Positions 24,833-33,111 of a stretch of DNA of 64,000 nucleotides are shown here, piece by piece. The position numbers were made by a program, and so were the translations under genes. Below the pieces are notes generated by a model. It did not search any database. It was not told the origin of the DNA and saw only the letters and a program-made list of their open reading frames with translations. Location of the stretch: NCBI GenBank assembly GCA_963770545.1, contig CAVYQF010000034.1:248001-312000 (forward strand). The letters are read 5' to 3'. Positions within the stretch are counted from its first letter, which is position 1. Each line of letters begins with the position of its first letter. The stretch is from RYN-230 sp963770545 (GTDB lineage Bacteria; Actinomycetota; Actinomycetes; Streptosporangiales; Streptosporangiaceae).

Positions 24833-25225
24833 CCCGGGCGACGAGCTGATGACCCGGGAAGCCTTCGAGGAGAACAAGATCCGCAACCGGCTGCACGTGG
24901 CGCGGGACGGGGAAGAGGCGCTGGACTTCCTGTACCGCCGCGGTACGCACGCCGACGCACCCCCCCGGACCTGATCCTGCTCGACCTCAACCTGCCCAAA
25001 TACGACGGGCGCCAGATCCTCGAGCAGATCAAGTCCGACCCGGAGCTCTCGCACGTGCCGGTGGTCATCCTGACCACGTCCTCGTCCGAGGAGGACATCC
25101 TGCGCAGCTACAAGCTGCACGCCAACGCGTACGTGACCAAGCCTGTGGACGTGGACCAGTTCATCGCGGCCGTGCGGCAGATCGACGAGTTCTTCGTCTC
25201 GGTGGTCAAGCTGCCCAAGCGGTGA
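24789..25225 (+). CDS. Single-domain response regulator (Rcp1-like), frame broken at a C7 run
   Basis: From ATG 24789: LIEVLLVEDDPGDELMTREAFEENKIRNRLHVARDGEEALDFLYRRG, then stop at 24974. The rest of the receiver lies in the -1 frame: DLILLDLNLPKYDGRQILEQI (phospho-Asp), VPVVILTTSSSEEDIL, ANAYVTKPVDVDQF, ending at 25225. The frames meet in GCA followed by seven Cs. One extra C, or a -1 slip on that run, restores the full 145-residue Rcp1-type regulator. So the gene is either intact with a base lost in the sequence, expressed by slippage, or a recent pseudogene. Coordinates cover both parts. Confidence 0.72.
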
Positions 25226-25267
25226 CCTCCACGCCGGGGATGCCGCGAGGTGAGGGCCGGCGGCCGG

Positions 25268-26572
25268 TCACGCCCGGTCGCGAGCGTGGTCCTCATCCGC
25301 GGCGGCAGGCGTGCCGTTCCCGCTGGCACCGGAGTGGCGGGCGTCCCCACCCGCTGCGTCCGGGCTATCTGCTGCCGGGTCGCCCGGGCCGTCCGTGTCT
25401 TCGTCTTCGTCTTCGTCTTCGTCGCCGTTGCGGTTTCGCTTGACCATGTCAGCCAGCGCCTTGCGCCGGTCAGCCCAGCTGGAACCACGCGGCACCTTGA
25501 GCGAGATGAAGGCCACCGCACCGGTCGGGATGGGGAGCCAGAAGTTAACCAGCCGCCAGGCCAGCACGCCCAGCGTTGCGACGCTGCGGGTCAGGCCGAA
25601 GGTGACCAGGAGCACGGGGGTCACCGAATCGATAACGCCCAGCCCGGCCGGGGTGATCGGGATGGCGCCGAGCACGTTGGCGATCCCGTACGCGGCGAAC
25701 AGCCCCACCGGATTGGTGAAGCTGCCGAACGCGGCGATGAAGCACCACAGCGACGCCGCGTCCAGCAGCCAGTTCAGCGACGCCCAGGTCATCGAGCCGA
25801 CCAGGACCCGCCGGTCGCGAGCCAGGCGGCGCAGTGACTCGTCCGCCTGCAGAACGATGTTCTCCAGGCGCGCGCCACCGACCCCCGGGATCCGGTTGCC
25901 GATCGCGCGCAGGATGCGCCCGGCCCGTTCCGCACCCCGGGTCAGCCCGATCACCAGCGCCGCCATCAGTGCGAGCAGGATCGCGCCGACGATGGCCACG
26001 GTCACGTAGATAGGCCGGAACCCGGCCAGCGGGATGGAGATGACCAGCGACAGCCAGAGCAGCACGTTGAGCACGACGGTGGAGCCCATGCCCTTGGTCG
26101 CCATCATCACGCCGACGTCGGTGCCGTCCAGGCCCTCCGCGGTGAACAGCGTGAACCCAACCCCCGCGCTGCCGACGGTGCCGGCCGGGATCATGTGTGC
26201 CACCGCCGCGGCGGCCAGGTCGATCCGGAACAGCCGGGACAGACCCGGGCGGCCCTTCGGGGGCAGCAGCTCCCGGGTCAGCAGGGCGTAACAAAACAGC
26301 GAGAGCCCCTCCAGGACGATCCCGGCGATCATCCAGCCGATGCCCAGCCGGTCGAGCAGGTAGAGGTCCTTGCTCGCGCCCACGAGCTCCGGGATGACCA
26401 GGTACTCGATGATCAAGGCCAGGAGGAACAGCAGTACCACCCGGCGCAGCGGCCGCCGGATCGCCCGGGCCCAGCGAGTGTGCAGCCAGCGGGCCCGTAG
26501 CCAGCGTGGCAGCGGGGGAGCGCCCCCGCCCTGCGGTGGGTTCCCCGGCTCCTCCTGCTGCGGCGAAGTCAG
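25268..26572 (-). CDS. Lysylphosphatidylglycerol synthetase TM region/UPF0104-like membrane protein
   Basis: About 430 residues with roughly eight membrane helices: VVLLFLLALIIEYLVIPELVG, LDRLGIGWMIAGIVLEGLS, AAAAVAHMIPAGTVGSAGVG, GAIPITPAGLGVIDS and others, the pattern of the MprF/AglD flippase-like domain. No synthase domain follows, so a lipid or polyprenol-linked transport role is inferred. The C-terminus is an acidic tail (DEDEDEDEDTDG, from a six-base repeat) and a low-complexity end. No ATG, GTG or TTG is seen upstream of the first helix; a CTG at 26572 overlaps the stop of the AI-2E gene (CTGA), the next choice being GTG inside helix 1. Start uncertain. Confidence 0.78.
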   Translation of the reverse strand: MTSPQQEEPGNPPQGGGAPPLPRWLRARWLHTRWARAIRRPLRRVVLLFLLALIIEYLVIPELVGASKDLYLLDRLGIGWMIAGIVLEGLSLFCYALLTRELLPPKGRPGLSRLFRIDLAAAAVAHMIPAGTVGSAGVGFTLFTAEGLDGTDVGVMMATKGMGSTVVLNVLLWLSLVISIPLAGFRPIYVTVAIVGAILLALMAALVIGLTRGAERAGRILRAIGNRIPGVGGARLENIVLQADESLRRLARDRRVLVGSMTWASLNWLLDAASLWCFIAAFGSFTNPVGLFAAYGIANVLGAIPITPAGLGVIDSVTPVLLVTFGLTRSVATLGVLAWRLVNFWLPIPTGAVAFISLKVPRGSSWADRRKALADMVKRNRNGDEDEDEDEDTDGPGDPAADSPDAAGGDARHSGASGNGTPAAADEDHARDRA

Positions 26573-27978
26573 CTTCTGTCCAGCCGCCGGAAGGTGACCT
26601 CGTTGAGCAGGAGGCGCAGCGCCGCCGCGGCGGGGATGGCGACCAGGGCCCCGATGAGACCCATCAGCGCCCCGCCGAGCAGCACTGCCACCACCGTCAC
26701 CACCGCCGGCACCTCCACCGTCCGTCCCATGATTCTTGGCACAATGAGGTAATCCTCCGCCAGTCGGTACGCGATGTAAAAAGCAAGGGTCGCGATAGCC
26801 ACCGGCAGGGACACGGTCAGGGCCACCAGGGAGACGATGGCCCCGCCCACGGTGGACCCGATGACCGGAATGAGGTCCAGCAGGGCCACCAGGAGGCCGA
26901 GCAGCAGCGGGTAGGGAACGCCGAAGATCTGCAGCCACGCCCAGGTGCCGACGCCGGCGATCAGTGACGTGAGGAAGTTCCCCAGCATGTAGCCGCCGAC
27001 CTTGACGAAGATCTCGTCGCCGATCAGGATGACGCGGGACCGCCGGGACTGCGGGGCCAGCCGGTACAAGAACAGCTTGATCCGCGGCATCGCGGCCAGG
27101 AAGTAGATCACCAGCACGACGACGACCAGCATTGAGCTGGCCGCGCTCAGAACCAGCGCGCCGGCCCCCAGCACGCCGCCCACCAGTGCGGTGCCCTTGC
27201 TGGACAGCAGCTTGGAGATCCGCTGCTCGATGTGGAATCGCGTATTCAGCTTGCCAAGCTCGGAGTTGTGATCCTTGAGCGTGGTCACGTAGTGCGGCAG
27301 CTCATGAACCAGGGCGGTGACCTGGGCGGTCAGCGGGGGGGCGGCGGCAGCCACGAAGCCCGCGACGATGGCGGTCACGATGAGCAGGATCACGATCACG
27401 GCGGACCAGCGGGGCAGCCGCCGGCGGGTCAGCCAGTTCACCGCGGGGTCCAGCCCGGCCGCGATGAACAGGGCCAGGCCGATGAGGACGAGCACTGAGC
27501 GCGCCCTGATCAGCAGCTCGACCAGCCCGTAGGTGACCGCCACCCCGGCTGCGGCGGCCATGCCGACGAAGAAGGGCGAGCGCCGGTTCATCGGGCGGCC
27601 GAGCCGGCCCAGCCCTCCGGTCTCCTCGGCGATCGAGGCGGCTGCCTCAACCGCCCGCTGCATGTGATCGGGCGGCTCGTTCCCGCGAACGTCCCCGGTG
27701 GCTCCCGGCTCGCCTGGATTCCCAGGGCCCGGCCGGAAGCCTGTGCCGTTTCCGCCAGTGCCGTTTCCGCCTGAGCTGTTCCCGCCTGAGCGGTCGCCGC
27801 CCCTGCCGTTCCCGCCTGAGCGGTCGCCGCCCGTGCCGTCCGCCGCGCTCTCCTCGCGAAGTACGTGGTCGTTGGCCAGGGCCGGCTCGCTGGGGCTGGT
27901 CTCCGGATGGTCGGGGTATGGTTCGCCCGGCTGATCTGCGGCGTCATGGCGTGGCTGGTCCAGGTCGCCGCGCGTCAC
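26569..27978 (-). CDS. AI-2E family transporter
   Basis: About 469 residues. A hydrophilic N-terminus carries Gly/Asn/Ser 5-residue repeats (DRSGG, NGTGG). Then come the eight-helix AI-2E/PerM marks: VLIGLALFIAAGLDPAVNWLTRRRLPRWSAVIVILL, a loop, VVVVLVIYFLAAMPRIK, GNFLTSLIAGVGTWAWLQIFGVPYPLLLGLLVALLDLIPVIGSTVGG and YLIVPRIMGRTVEVPAVVTVVAVLLGG. Family members export small molecules or act as ion exchangers; specificity is unknown. The GTG at 27978 is chosen because GGAGGAGG lies 10 nt upstream; an open frame extends further but is not supported. Confidence 0.88.
   Translation of the reverse strand: MTRGDLDQPRHDAADQPGEPYPDHPETSPSEPALANDHVLREESAADGTGGDRSGGNGRGGDRSGGNSSGGNGTGGNGTGFRPGPGNPGEPGATGDVRGNEPPDHMQRAVEAAASIAEETGGLGRLGRPMNRRSPFFVGMAAAAGVAVTYGLVELLIRARSVLVLIGLALFIAAGLDPAVNWLTRRRLPRWSAVIVILLIVTAIVAGFVAAAAPPLTAQVTALVHELPHYVTTLKDHNSELGKLNTRFHIEQRISKLLSSKGTALVGGVLGAGALVLSAASSMLVVVVLVIYFLAAMPRIKLFLYRLAPQSRRSRVILIGDEIFVKVGGYMLGNFLTSLIAGVGTWAWLQIFGVPYPLLLGLLVALLDLIPVIGSTVGGAIVSLVALTVSLPVAIATLAFYIAYRLAEDYLIVPRIMGRTVEVPAVVTVVAVLLGGALMGLIGALVAIPAAAALRLLLNEVTFRRLDRS
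27743..27832. repeat. Six 15-nt coding repeats in the AI-2E gene
   Basis: Units start every 15 nt from 27743 to 27818 (for example gtgccgtttccgcca); on the minus strand they give GGNGT, DRSGG and NGRGG pentapeptides in the cytoplasmic N-terminal tail. Confidence 0.88.
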
Positions 27979-28185
27979 GTCACCCAAGCCTCCTCCGGGC
28001 ACGGCCAGCCTCCTGCGGGGGACTGCCGGGCTGACCGGAGGCCGGCGGGGGGCGGCAGACCCATGGGGCACTACGGTGCCCTGCCCCGGCCCGTTCACAC
28101 ATTCTCGCCAGGCCAGATCTGGCTCCCCAGGTGCAGATCTGGGCGGCCACGGCCGGCCTGAGCGGGACAAGGACGAGTTCGCGGC

Positions 28186-28237
28186 GCCAGGCTGCGGCCT
28201 ATCTGATCGCCGCCAGGCTGCGGCCTATCTGCTCCCG
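28186..28237. repeat. 26-nt direct repeat, mostly non-coding
   Basis: gccaggctgcggcctatctg begins at 28186 and again at 28212, in the gap 27979-28224 before the AI-2E gene and running into the 3' end of the DUF3040-like gene. No other signal was seen in that gap. Confidence 0.8.
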
Positions 28238-28692
28238 CCGGGCTGCGGGCTGCCGATGCGGCAGCCGGTGCCCCCCATGCTCGCTGCGCCGCTGTTCCCG
28301 GTGGCGTTGCTGGCCGTCGCCCGCTGCCGGGCCGCCATGACCATGACCACGGCCTGACTACAGCCGCGTCCGCCCGGCCCGGCGCTGAGCAGACTCGAAA
28401 TGAGCAGGCTCACGGCCGCGATCAGCAGCAACGGAAGCAGCACGACCCGGCCGATCCGGCGGTTGGCCCGCCGTCCGCGCGGGTAACGCTGCGGCCCGGG
28501 GCGGTAGCGGCGGCCAGGCAGCCGGTACCGGGTCCACCACCGGCCGGGCGGCAGCGTCTCCACGGCCGGCATCGCCTCCTGCCGGGTGAGGTGGGTGAAG
28601 ACACCGAACATCGTGGCCAGCCGGGGCTCCGCGGACTGGAGGACGTCATCGATCGCGTCCAGCGCGTGCTGCTGGCTTGCGGACAGGGTCAT
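28225..28692 (-). CDS. Small DUF3040-like membrane protein
   Basis: A 155-residue protein: MTLSASQQHALDAIDDVLQSAEPRLATMFGVFTHLTRQEAMP resembles the N-terminus of DUF3040/actinobacterial small membrane proteins. An Arg-rich stretch (PGRRYRPGPQRYPRGRRANRR) precedes one membrane helix (VVLLPLLLIAAVSLLISSLL) and a low-complexity tail. GGGAGAG lies upstream of the ATG at 28692. Function unknown. Confidence 0.7.
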   Translation of the reverse strand: MTLSASQQHALDAIDDVLQSAEPRLATMFGVFTHLTRQEAMPAVETLPPGRWWTRYRLPGRRYRPGPQRYPRGRRANRRIGRVVLLPLLLIAAVSLLISSLLSAGPGGRGCSQAVVMVMAARQRATASNATGNSGAASMGGTGCRIGSPQPGGSR

Positions 28693-28904
28693 GGCTACTC
28701 TCCCGGGTCTGGCGCTGGATCTAGCGCTACCCCGGAGCCGCGGATTAAACGGGCCGACCGGCGCGTCGTCCAGTCAGACGGCTGCGGACAGCCTGAGGCG
28801 CGTGGGGCGGGAGGTTCCCGTGAAACCTCAGGTCAAACGGGTATGAAGCTCCCCGCCACGGGTAGAGGCAGGCGCCCCGTGACCAAGAAGGAGCGCCGCA
28901 GATC

Positions 28905-29905
28905 ATGACGAGCATCGAAGCCGCACGGGGAGAGGTGGACATGGACAGCCCGCCCGCGTGGCGCGCTACCGCCGCCGCCTTCACCGCGGCGGTGGAATCC
29001 GGGCGGCTGGATCTGCCGCTGCCGGGCAGCGGGCGAACCCGGGAGCGCTGGGCCCGGCTGGCCGATCTGGCCGCCGAAGACCTGTCCCTGGTCCGGCTGG
29101 GTGAGGGGCACGCCGACGCGGTGGCCATCCTGGCCGAGCTAGGCGGCCCGGAGCCCGAGCCGGGCAGCCGCTGGGGCGTCTGGGCCGCGCAGCCGCCGGG
29201 CAGCGGCCTGACCGCGACCCACGCCGCGCGGGGCTGGCGGCTCACCGGCCTCAAGCAGTACTGCTCCGGCGCGCGCGTCTGCACTGGTGCGCTCGTCACC
29301 GCGGCGGCGCCAGACGGGATGCGGCTGTTCACGGTGGTCACCGACGGTCTCACGCCGGTGCCGGGCAGTTGGCCGGCCACCGGCATGGCCGGCAGCGACA
29401 CCCTCAACGTCAACTTCGATGACGTGCCTGCCGAGCCGGTCGGCCCGCCCGGCGGTTACACCGGGCGGCCCGGCTTCACCCACGGCGGAGTGGGCGTGGC
29501 GGCGTGCTGGTACGGCGGGGCCCGCGCCGTCGCGGACACCCTGCTCGCCGCGGCGCGCCGCCGTGACGTGGGCCCGCACGCCCTGGCCCACCTGGGCGCG
29601 GCCGACATCGCGCTGACCAGCGCCCGGGCCGCGCTGGACGGGGCCGCGGACGAGATCGACGCCGATCCCTACGACCTGGACGCAGCCGGGCCCGCCCGCG
29701 CGCTACGGGTCCGGGCCCAGGTCGAGGCGGCTGCGGCCGAGGTGATGACCCGGGTCGGCCGGGCGCTCGGGCCGGCCCGCTGGGCCACGACGAGGCGCAC
29801 GCCCGGCGGGTCGCGGACCTGACCGTGTACCTGCGCCAGCACCACGCCGAACGGGACCTGGCCCAGCTCGGCACCCTGGTCGCGGAGCAGGGCGCGGCGT
29901 GGTGA
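28905..29905 (+). CDS. Acyl-CoA dehydrogenase-like protein, frame broken near 29770
   Basis: Reads as an acyl-CoA dehydrogenase-fold protein with a reduced N-terminal domain: SLVRLGEGHADAVAILAELG, the middle domain GWRLTGLKQYCSGARVCTGALVTA and WPATGMAGSDTLNVNFDDVPAEPVG, and a helical C-terminus. The first frame stops at 29822 in atypical sequence (ARWATTRRTPGGSRT). The -1 frame continues as HDEAHARRVADLTVYLRQHHAERDLAQLGTLVAEQGAAW and ends at 29905, where it overlaps the next gene (GTGA). One extra G in the GGG run near 29772 repairs it. ATG 28905 has GAAGGAG upstream. First gene of a four-gene operon; the catalytic Glu could not be placed. Confidence 0.72.
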
Positions 29906-30627
29906 ACCTGATCGAGCGGCCCGGCACCGCGGAGGCGGACTGGCAGGCCTGGGCCGGGCTGCGCCAGCTCCCGGTGGCCGACCCGACCGGCTGGAAACGC
30001 GTGCTGGTGCTCGCCGCCCATCCCGACGACGAGGTGCTCGGCGTGGGCGGCACGATGGCCCTGCTGGCCGCCGGCGGGACCCGGCTCCGGCTGGTCGCGG
30101 TGACCGACGGTGAAGCGTCCCATCCCGGCCATCCCGACCCAGCGGCGCTGGCCGCCCTCCGGGCGGCCGAGACCGCCGACGCGCTGCGTGTCCTGGGCGC
30201 CCAGGACACCGAGGTGATCCGGCTCGGCTTCCCGGACACCCGCGTGGCGGCCCGTGAGGACGCCCTCGCCGGCCAGTTGCGCGATCTCGTGGCCGGCTGC
30301 GACGCGGTCCTGGCCCCCTGGGACCAGGATGTGCACGCCGACCACGAGGCGGTGGGCCGGGCCGCCCAGCGCGCCAGCGCCCTCACCCACTGGTACCCGG
30401 TGTGGACCTGGCACTGGGCCGCCCCGGGCGACTCACGGGTGCCATGGCATCAGGGCCTGCGAGTTTCGTTGCGGCCCTCGATTGTGGCCCGCAAACGCGC
30501 AGCCATCGGCTGCTTCGCCAGCCAGCTGGAACCCCGGGGTTCCGGCACCGGCCCGGTGCTCACCCCGGAGACCGTGGCACATTTCGTCCGGGACCACGAG
30601 GTCCTGCTCCGGGCGGAAGGCCGATGA
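29902..30627 (+). CDS. PIG-L family deacetylase
   Basis: A 241-residue LmbE/PIG-L zinc deacetylase: VLVLAAHPDDEVLGVGGTMALLAAGG gives the AHPDDE metal motif near residue 35, VAVTDGEASHPGH the next loop, and DVHADHEAVGRAA the second metal element. It probably removes an N-acetyl group from a sugar intermediate. Start GTG 29902 overlaps the upstream stop, and its own stop overlaps the next ATG (ATGA), so the operon is translationally coupled. Confidence 0.9.
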   Translation: MNLIERPGTAEADWQAWAGLRQLPVADPTGWKRVLVLAAHPDDEVLGVGGTMALLAAGGTRLRLVAVTDGEASHPGHPDPAALAALRAAETADALRVLGAQDTEVIRLGFPDTRVAAREDALAGQLRDLVAGCDAVLAPWDQDVHADHEAVGRAAQRASALTHWYPVWTWHWAAPGDSRVPWHQGLRVSLRPSIVARKRAAIGCFASQLEPRGSGTGPVLTPETVAHFVRDHEVLLRAEGR

Positions 30628-31232
30628 CCCTGGATACGGGTTATTTCGACCAGATGTACGCGGCGGCCGACGACCCGTGGGGGCTGGCCACCCGCTGGTA
30701 CGAGGCACGCAAGTACGCGCTCAGCCTCGCGCTGCTGCCGGAGCGGCACTACCGGTGGGCGTTCGAGCCCGGCTGCTCGGTCGGGGTGCTGACCGCGATG
30801 CTGGCCGCGCGCTGCGGCCACGTGCTGGCCTGGGACGCCTCGGCCGAAGCGGTCCGCTCGGCGGCGACGCGGACCGCCGCGCTGCCGAACGTCTGCGTGC
30901 GCCGCGGAGCGATCCCCGCCGACTGGCCGCCCGGCCAGTTCGACCTCATCGTGTTCTCCGAGGTGCTGTACTACTTCGCCGGCGACGGGCTGGGCGAGGT
31001 CCTGGACGCGGGCGTCGCGTCGCTCCGGCCCGGCGGCACGCTGCTCGCGGTGCACTGGAGGCATCCGGTGGCCGACTACCCGCGCAGCGGCGACGACGTG
31101 CACCGCGTCCTGGCTGCGCGCCGCGACCTGGCGCTGCGGGTTGGGCATACCGAAGCGGACTTCCACGCCGGGGTCTACCAGCGGGCCGGCTGTCCGCGGG
31201 TCTCGGTGGCCGAGGCCGAGGGCCTGGTATGA
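30624..31232 (+). CDS. NodS-like SAM-dependent methyltransferase
   Basis: A 202-residue class I methyltransferase: DTGYFDQMYAAADDPWGLATRWYEARKYALSLALLP is the NodS-type N-terminus, WAFEPGCSVGVLTAMLAARCGHVLAWDAS the SAM-binding motif I, FDLIVFSEVLYYF motif IV-like. NodS N-methylates the deacetylated sugar of Nod factors; by analogy this enzyme may methylate the amine exposed by the adjacent PIG-L enzyme. ATG 30624 overlaps the previous stop by 4 nt. Confidence 0.88.
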   Translation: MTLDTGYFDQMYAAADDPWGLATRWYEARKYALSLALLPERHYRWAFEPGCSVGVLTAMLAARCGHVLAWDASAEAVRSAATRTAALPNVCVRRGAIPADWPPGQFDLIVFSEVLYYFAGDGLGEVLDAGVASLRPGGTLLAVHWRHPVADYPRSGDDVHRVLAARRDLALRVGHTEADFHAGVYQRAGCPRVSVAEAEGLV

Positions 31233-31240
31233 GCAGCCCC

Positions 31241-31270
31241 GTGTTTAGCAGGCCCGTGTTCAGCAGGCCG
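31241..31270. repeat. 15-nt tandem duplication at the GT2 gene start
   Basis: gtgtttagcaggccc (31241-31255) and gtgttcagcaggccg (31256-31270), encoding VFSRP twice in the frame of the upstream ATG at 31229. Confidence 0.85.
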
Positions 31271-31272
31271 GC

Positions 31273-31965
31273 GTGATCAACGCCGTCGGTGTGGTCATCC
31301 CCGCGCACGACGAGGAGGACCTGCTGCCGTCCTGCCTGGCCGCGGTGCGGCTGGCCGCCGCCCCGCTGGCCGGGATCGGTGTCCACGTGGTGGTGGTGGC
31401 AGACGCCTGCACCGACCAGACCGCGCCGCTGGCCCGGGCCGGGGGTGCGGCGGTGCTGGACATCCAGGCCCGGAGCGTCGGCGCCGCCCGCGCCGCCGGT
31501 GTCGAGGAGGTGCTTCGCCGGACTGCCCCGCTCGATCCGGCCTCCGTCTGGCTGGCCACGACGGATGCGGACACGCTGGTGCCGCCGTGCTGGCTCACCC
31601 GGCAGCTGCGCTACGCCGGCGGAGGCTGGGACGCGGTCGTGGGCACGGTCACGGTCACCGACTGGCGCCAGTACCCGGCCGGGCTGCCGCCGCGGTTCGC
31701 GCGGCTCTATGACACGACCGGCCCGACCCATCCGCATGTGCACGGGGCCAACCTGGGCTTCAGCGCGGTCGCGTACCTGGCCGCCGGTGGTTTCGGGCCC
31801 GTCCCGACCGCCGAGGACCACGCGCTGGTCAGTGCGCTCACCGCCGCCGGCCGCCGGGTGCTGCGCACCACCACGGTGAGCGTGGTCACCTCGGCCCGGC
31901 GCCGGGCCCGGGCCCCGCACGGCTTCAGCCATCTACTGGCCGGCCTGGCGGCCGCCGAAGCCTGA
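31273..31965 (+). CDS. GT2 family glycosyltransferase
   Basis: A 230-residue GT-A fold enzyme: GVVIPAHDEEDLLPSCLAAV, VVVVADACTDQTAPLARA, the DxD-like VWLATTDADTLVPPCW, HVHGANLGFSAVAYLAAGGFGP and the acceptor-side AEDHALVSAL. No membrane helix is present. The frame with homology starts at GTG 31273, but the operon-style start would be the ATG at 31229, which overlaps the previous stop (ATGA) and reads MSSPVFSRPVFSRPA then stop; one extra C near 31268 would join it to the glycosyltransferase frame. Likely adds the sugar used by the operon's product. Confidence 0.87.
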   Translation: MINAVGVVIPAHDEEDLLPSCLAAVRLAAAPLAGIGVHVVVVADACTDQTAPLARAGGAAVLDIQARSVGAARAAGVEEVLRRTAPLDPASVWLATTDADTLVPPCWLTRQLRYAGGGWDAVVGTVTVTDWRQYPAGLPPRFARLYDTTGPTHPHVHGANLGFSAVAYLAAGGFGPVPTAEDHALVSALTAAGRRVLRTTTVSVVTSARRRARAPHGFSHLLAGLAAAEA

Positions 31966-31988
31966 GCAGCCGTCGGCGTGGCTCCCGG

Positions 31989-33038
31989 TCAGGTCTGGGG
32001 TTGCTGGCTGGGCCGCCGGCCGGCCGACCGGCGGACAGCGCCCTGGCGGACGTGGCCGGGGTCATCCTCGTCCGGGTCATCCCCGTCCGACGCGGTCTGG
32101 GTCGGATCGATGAACACGTGCGGGGTGACCGGCAGCCGTTCGGACAGCCGGTGGTCGATGTCCTCAGCCAGGTCTTCCACCTGGCCGGCGCTGGAGTCAT
32201 CGCTCAGCGCGACCCGGGCCGCGACGATCAGGCTGTCCGGCCCCACGTGCATGGTCTGCAGCTCCAGCAGATGGTCCACACCCGGGGTCTGCTCGATTTC
32301 CTCCCGGATCGCCTGGCGGACCTTGGGGTCGGCAGACCGGCCGATAAGCAGCTCCCGGCTGTCCATGCCGAGCCGGAAGGCCACCACGATCAGCAGCACC
32401 CCGATGGCGATCGAGGCGCCCCCGTCAAAGACCGGGGAGCCGGTGATCTGCTCCAGGAGCAGGCCGCCGGCGGCCAGCGCGAGCCCGATGATCGCCGCGG
32501 TGTCCTCGAACAGGGCGGCCTTGACCGTCGTGTCCCGGCTGGTCTTGACGTGCTCCAGGGTGTGCGTGTGCGAGCGGTGGGCTTCGCCGCGCAGCTGGCC
32601 ATAGGCCCTGATGAACGACGTGCCCTCGGCGATGGCGCACACGGCCAGCACCACGTACGCGATCAGGAAGTCGTTCGTCTTGCTGTGCAGCGAGAGAATG
32701 CCCTCGAAGATCGAGAAGCCCGCGCCCGCGATGAAGATCCCGAACGCGGCGAGCAATGACCAGAAGTAACGTTCCTGCCCGTACCCGAACGGGTGCTCCT
32801 CGTCGGCCGGGCGCTGGCCCTGGCGGACCGAGGTGAACAGGAAGACCTGGTTGAGCGTGTCCGCGAACGAGTGGGCCGCCTCGGCCAGCATCGCGCTGGA
32901 ACCGGTGAGCACCCCGGCCACCAGCTTGGCCAGCATGACGATGATGTTGGCCCCGCCGGCGATGATCACCGTGCGGGTGGTGGACTGGCGCGACTCGGCC
33001 TGCTGTTCCTCGCGCGACTGGCTCGTCCCGGACGTCAT
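31989..33038 (-). CDS. Cation diffusion facilitator (CDF) transporter
   Basis: A 349-residue CDF protein: six-helix region with ANIIVMLAKLVAGVLTGSSAMLAEAAHSFADTLNQVFL (the HxxxD metal site on TM2), then PFGYGQERYFWSLLAAFGIFIAGAGFS, and FEDTAAIIGLALAAGGLL (second metal site on TM5, ExxxA/D type). A cytoplasmic domain (KVRQAIREEIEQTPGVDHLLELQTMHVGPDSLIVAARVAL) and an Asp-rich tail follow. The variant TM5 motif FEDTAAI is that of Zn/Mn/Fe CDF proteins; the metal cannot be fixed. Confidence 0.9.
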   Translation of the reverse strand: MTSGTSQSREEQQAESRQSTTRTVIIAGGANIIVMLAKLVAGVLTGSSAMLAEAAHSFADTLNQVFLFTSVRQGQRPADEEHPFGYGQERYFWSLLAAFGIFIAGAGFSIFEGILSLHSKTNDFLIAYVVLAVCAIAEGTSFIRAYGQLRGEAHRSHTHTLEHVKTSRDTTVKAALFEDTAAIIGLALAAGGLLLEQITGSPVFDGGASIAIGVLLIVVAFRLGMDSRELLIGRSADPKVRQAIREEIEQTPGVDHLLELQTMHVGPDSLIVAARVALSDDSSAGQVEDLAEDIDHRLSERLPVTPHVFIDPTQTASDGDDPDEDDPGHVRQGAVRRSAGRRPSQQPQT

Positions 33039-33111
33039 AGCCGGCCTGCCCCGGCCGCGGTGTCTTTCATCGCGGTCAAGTTGCCCGGGGCAGATCCGGC
33101 TAAACCCGGAG

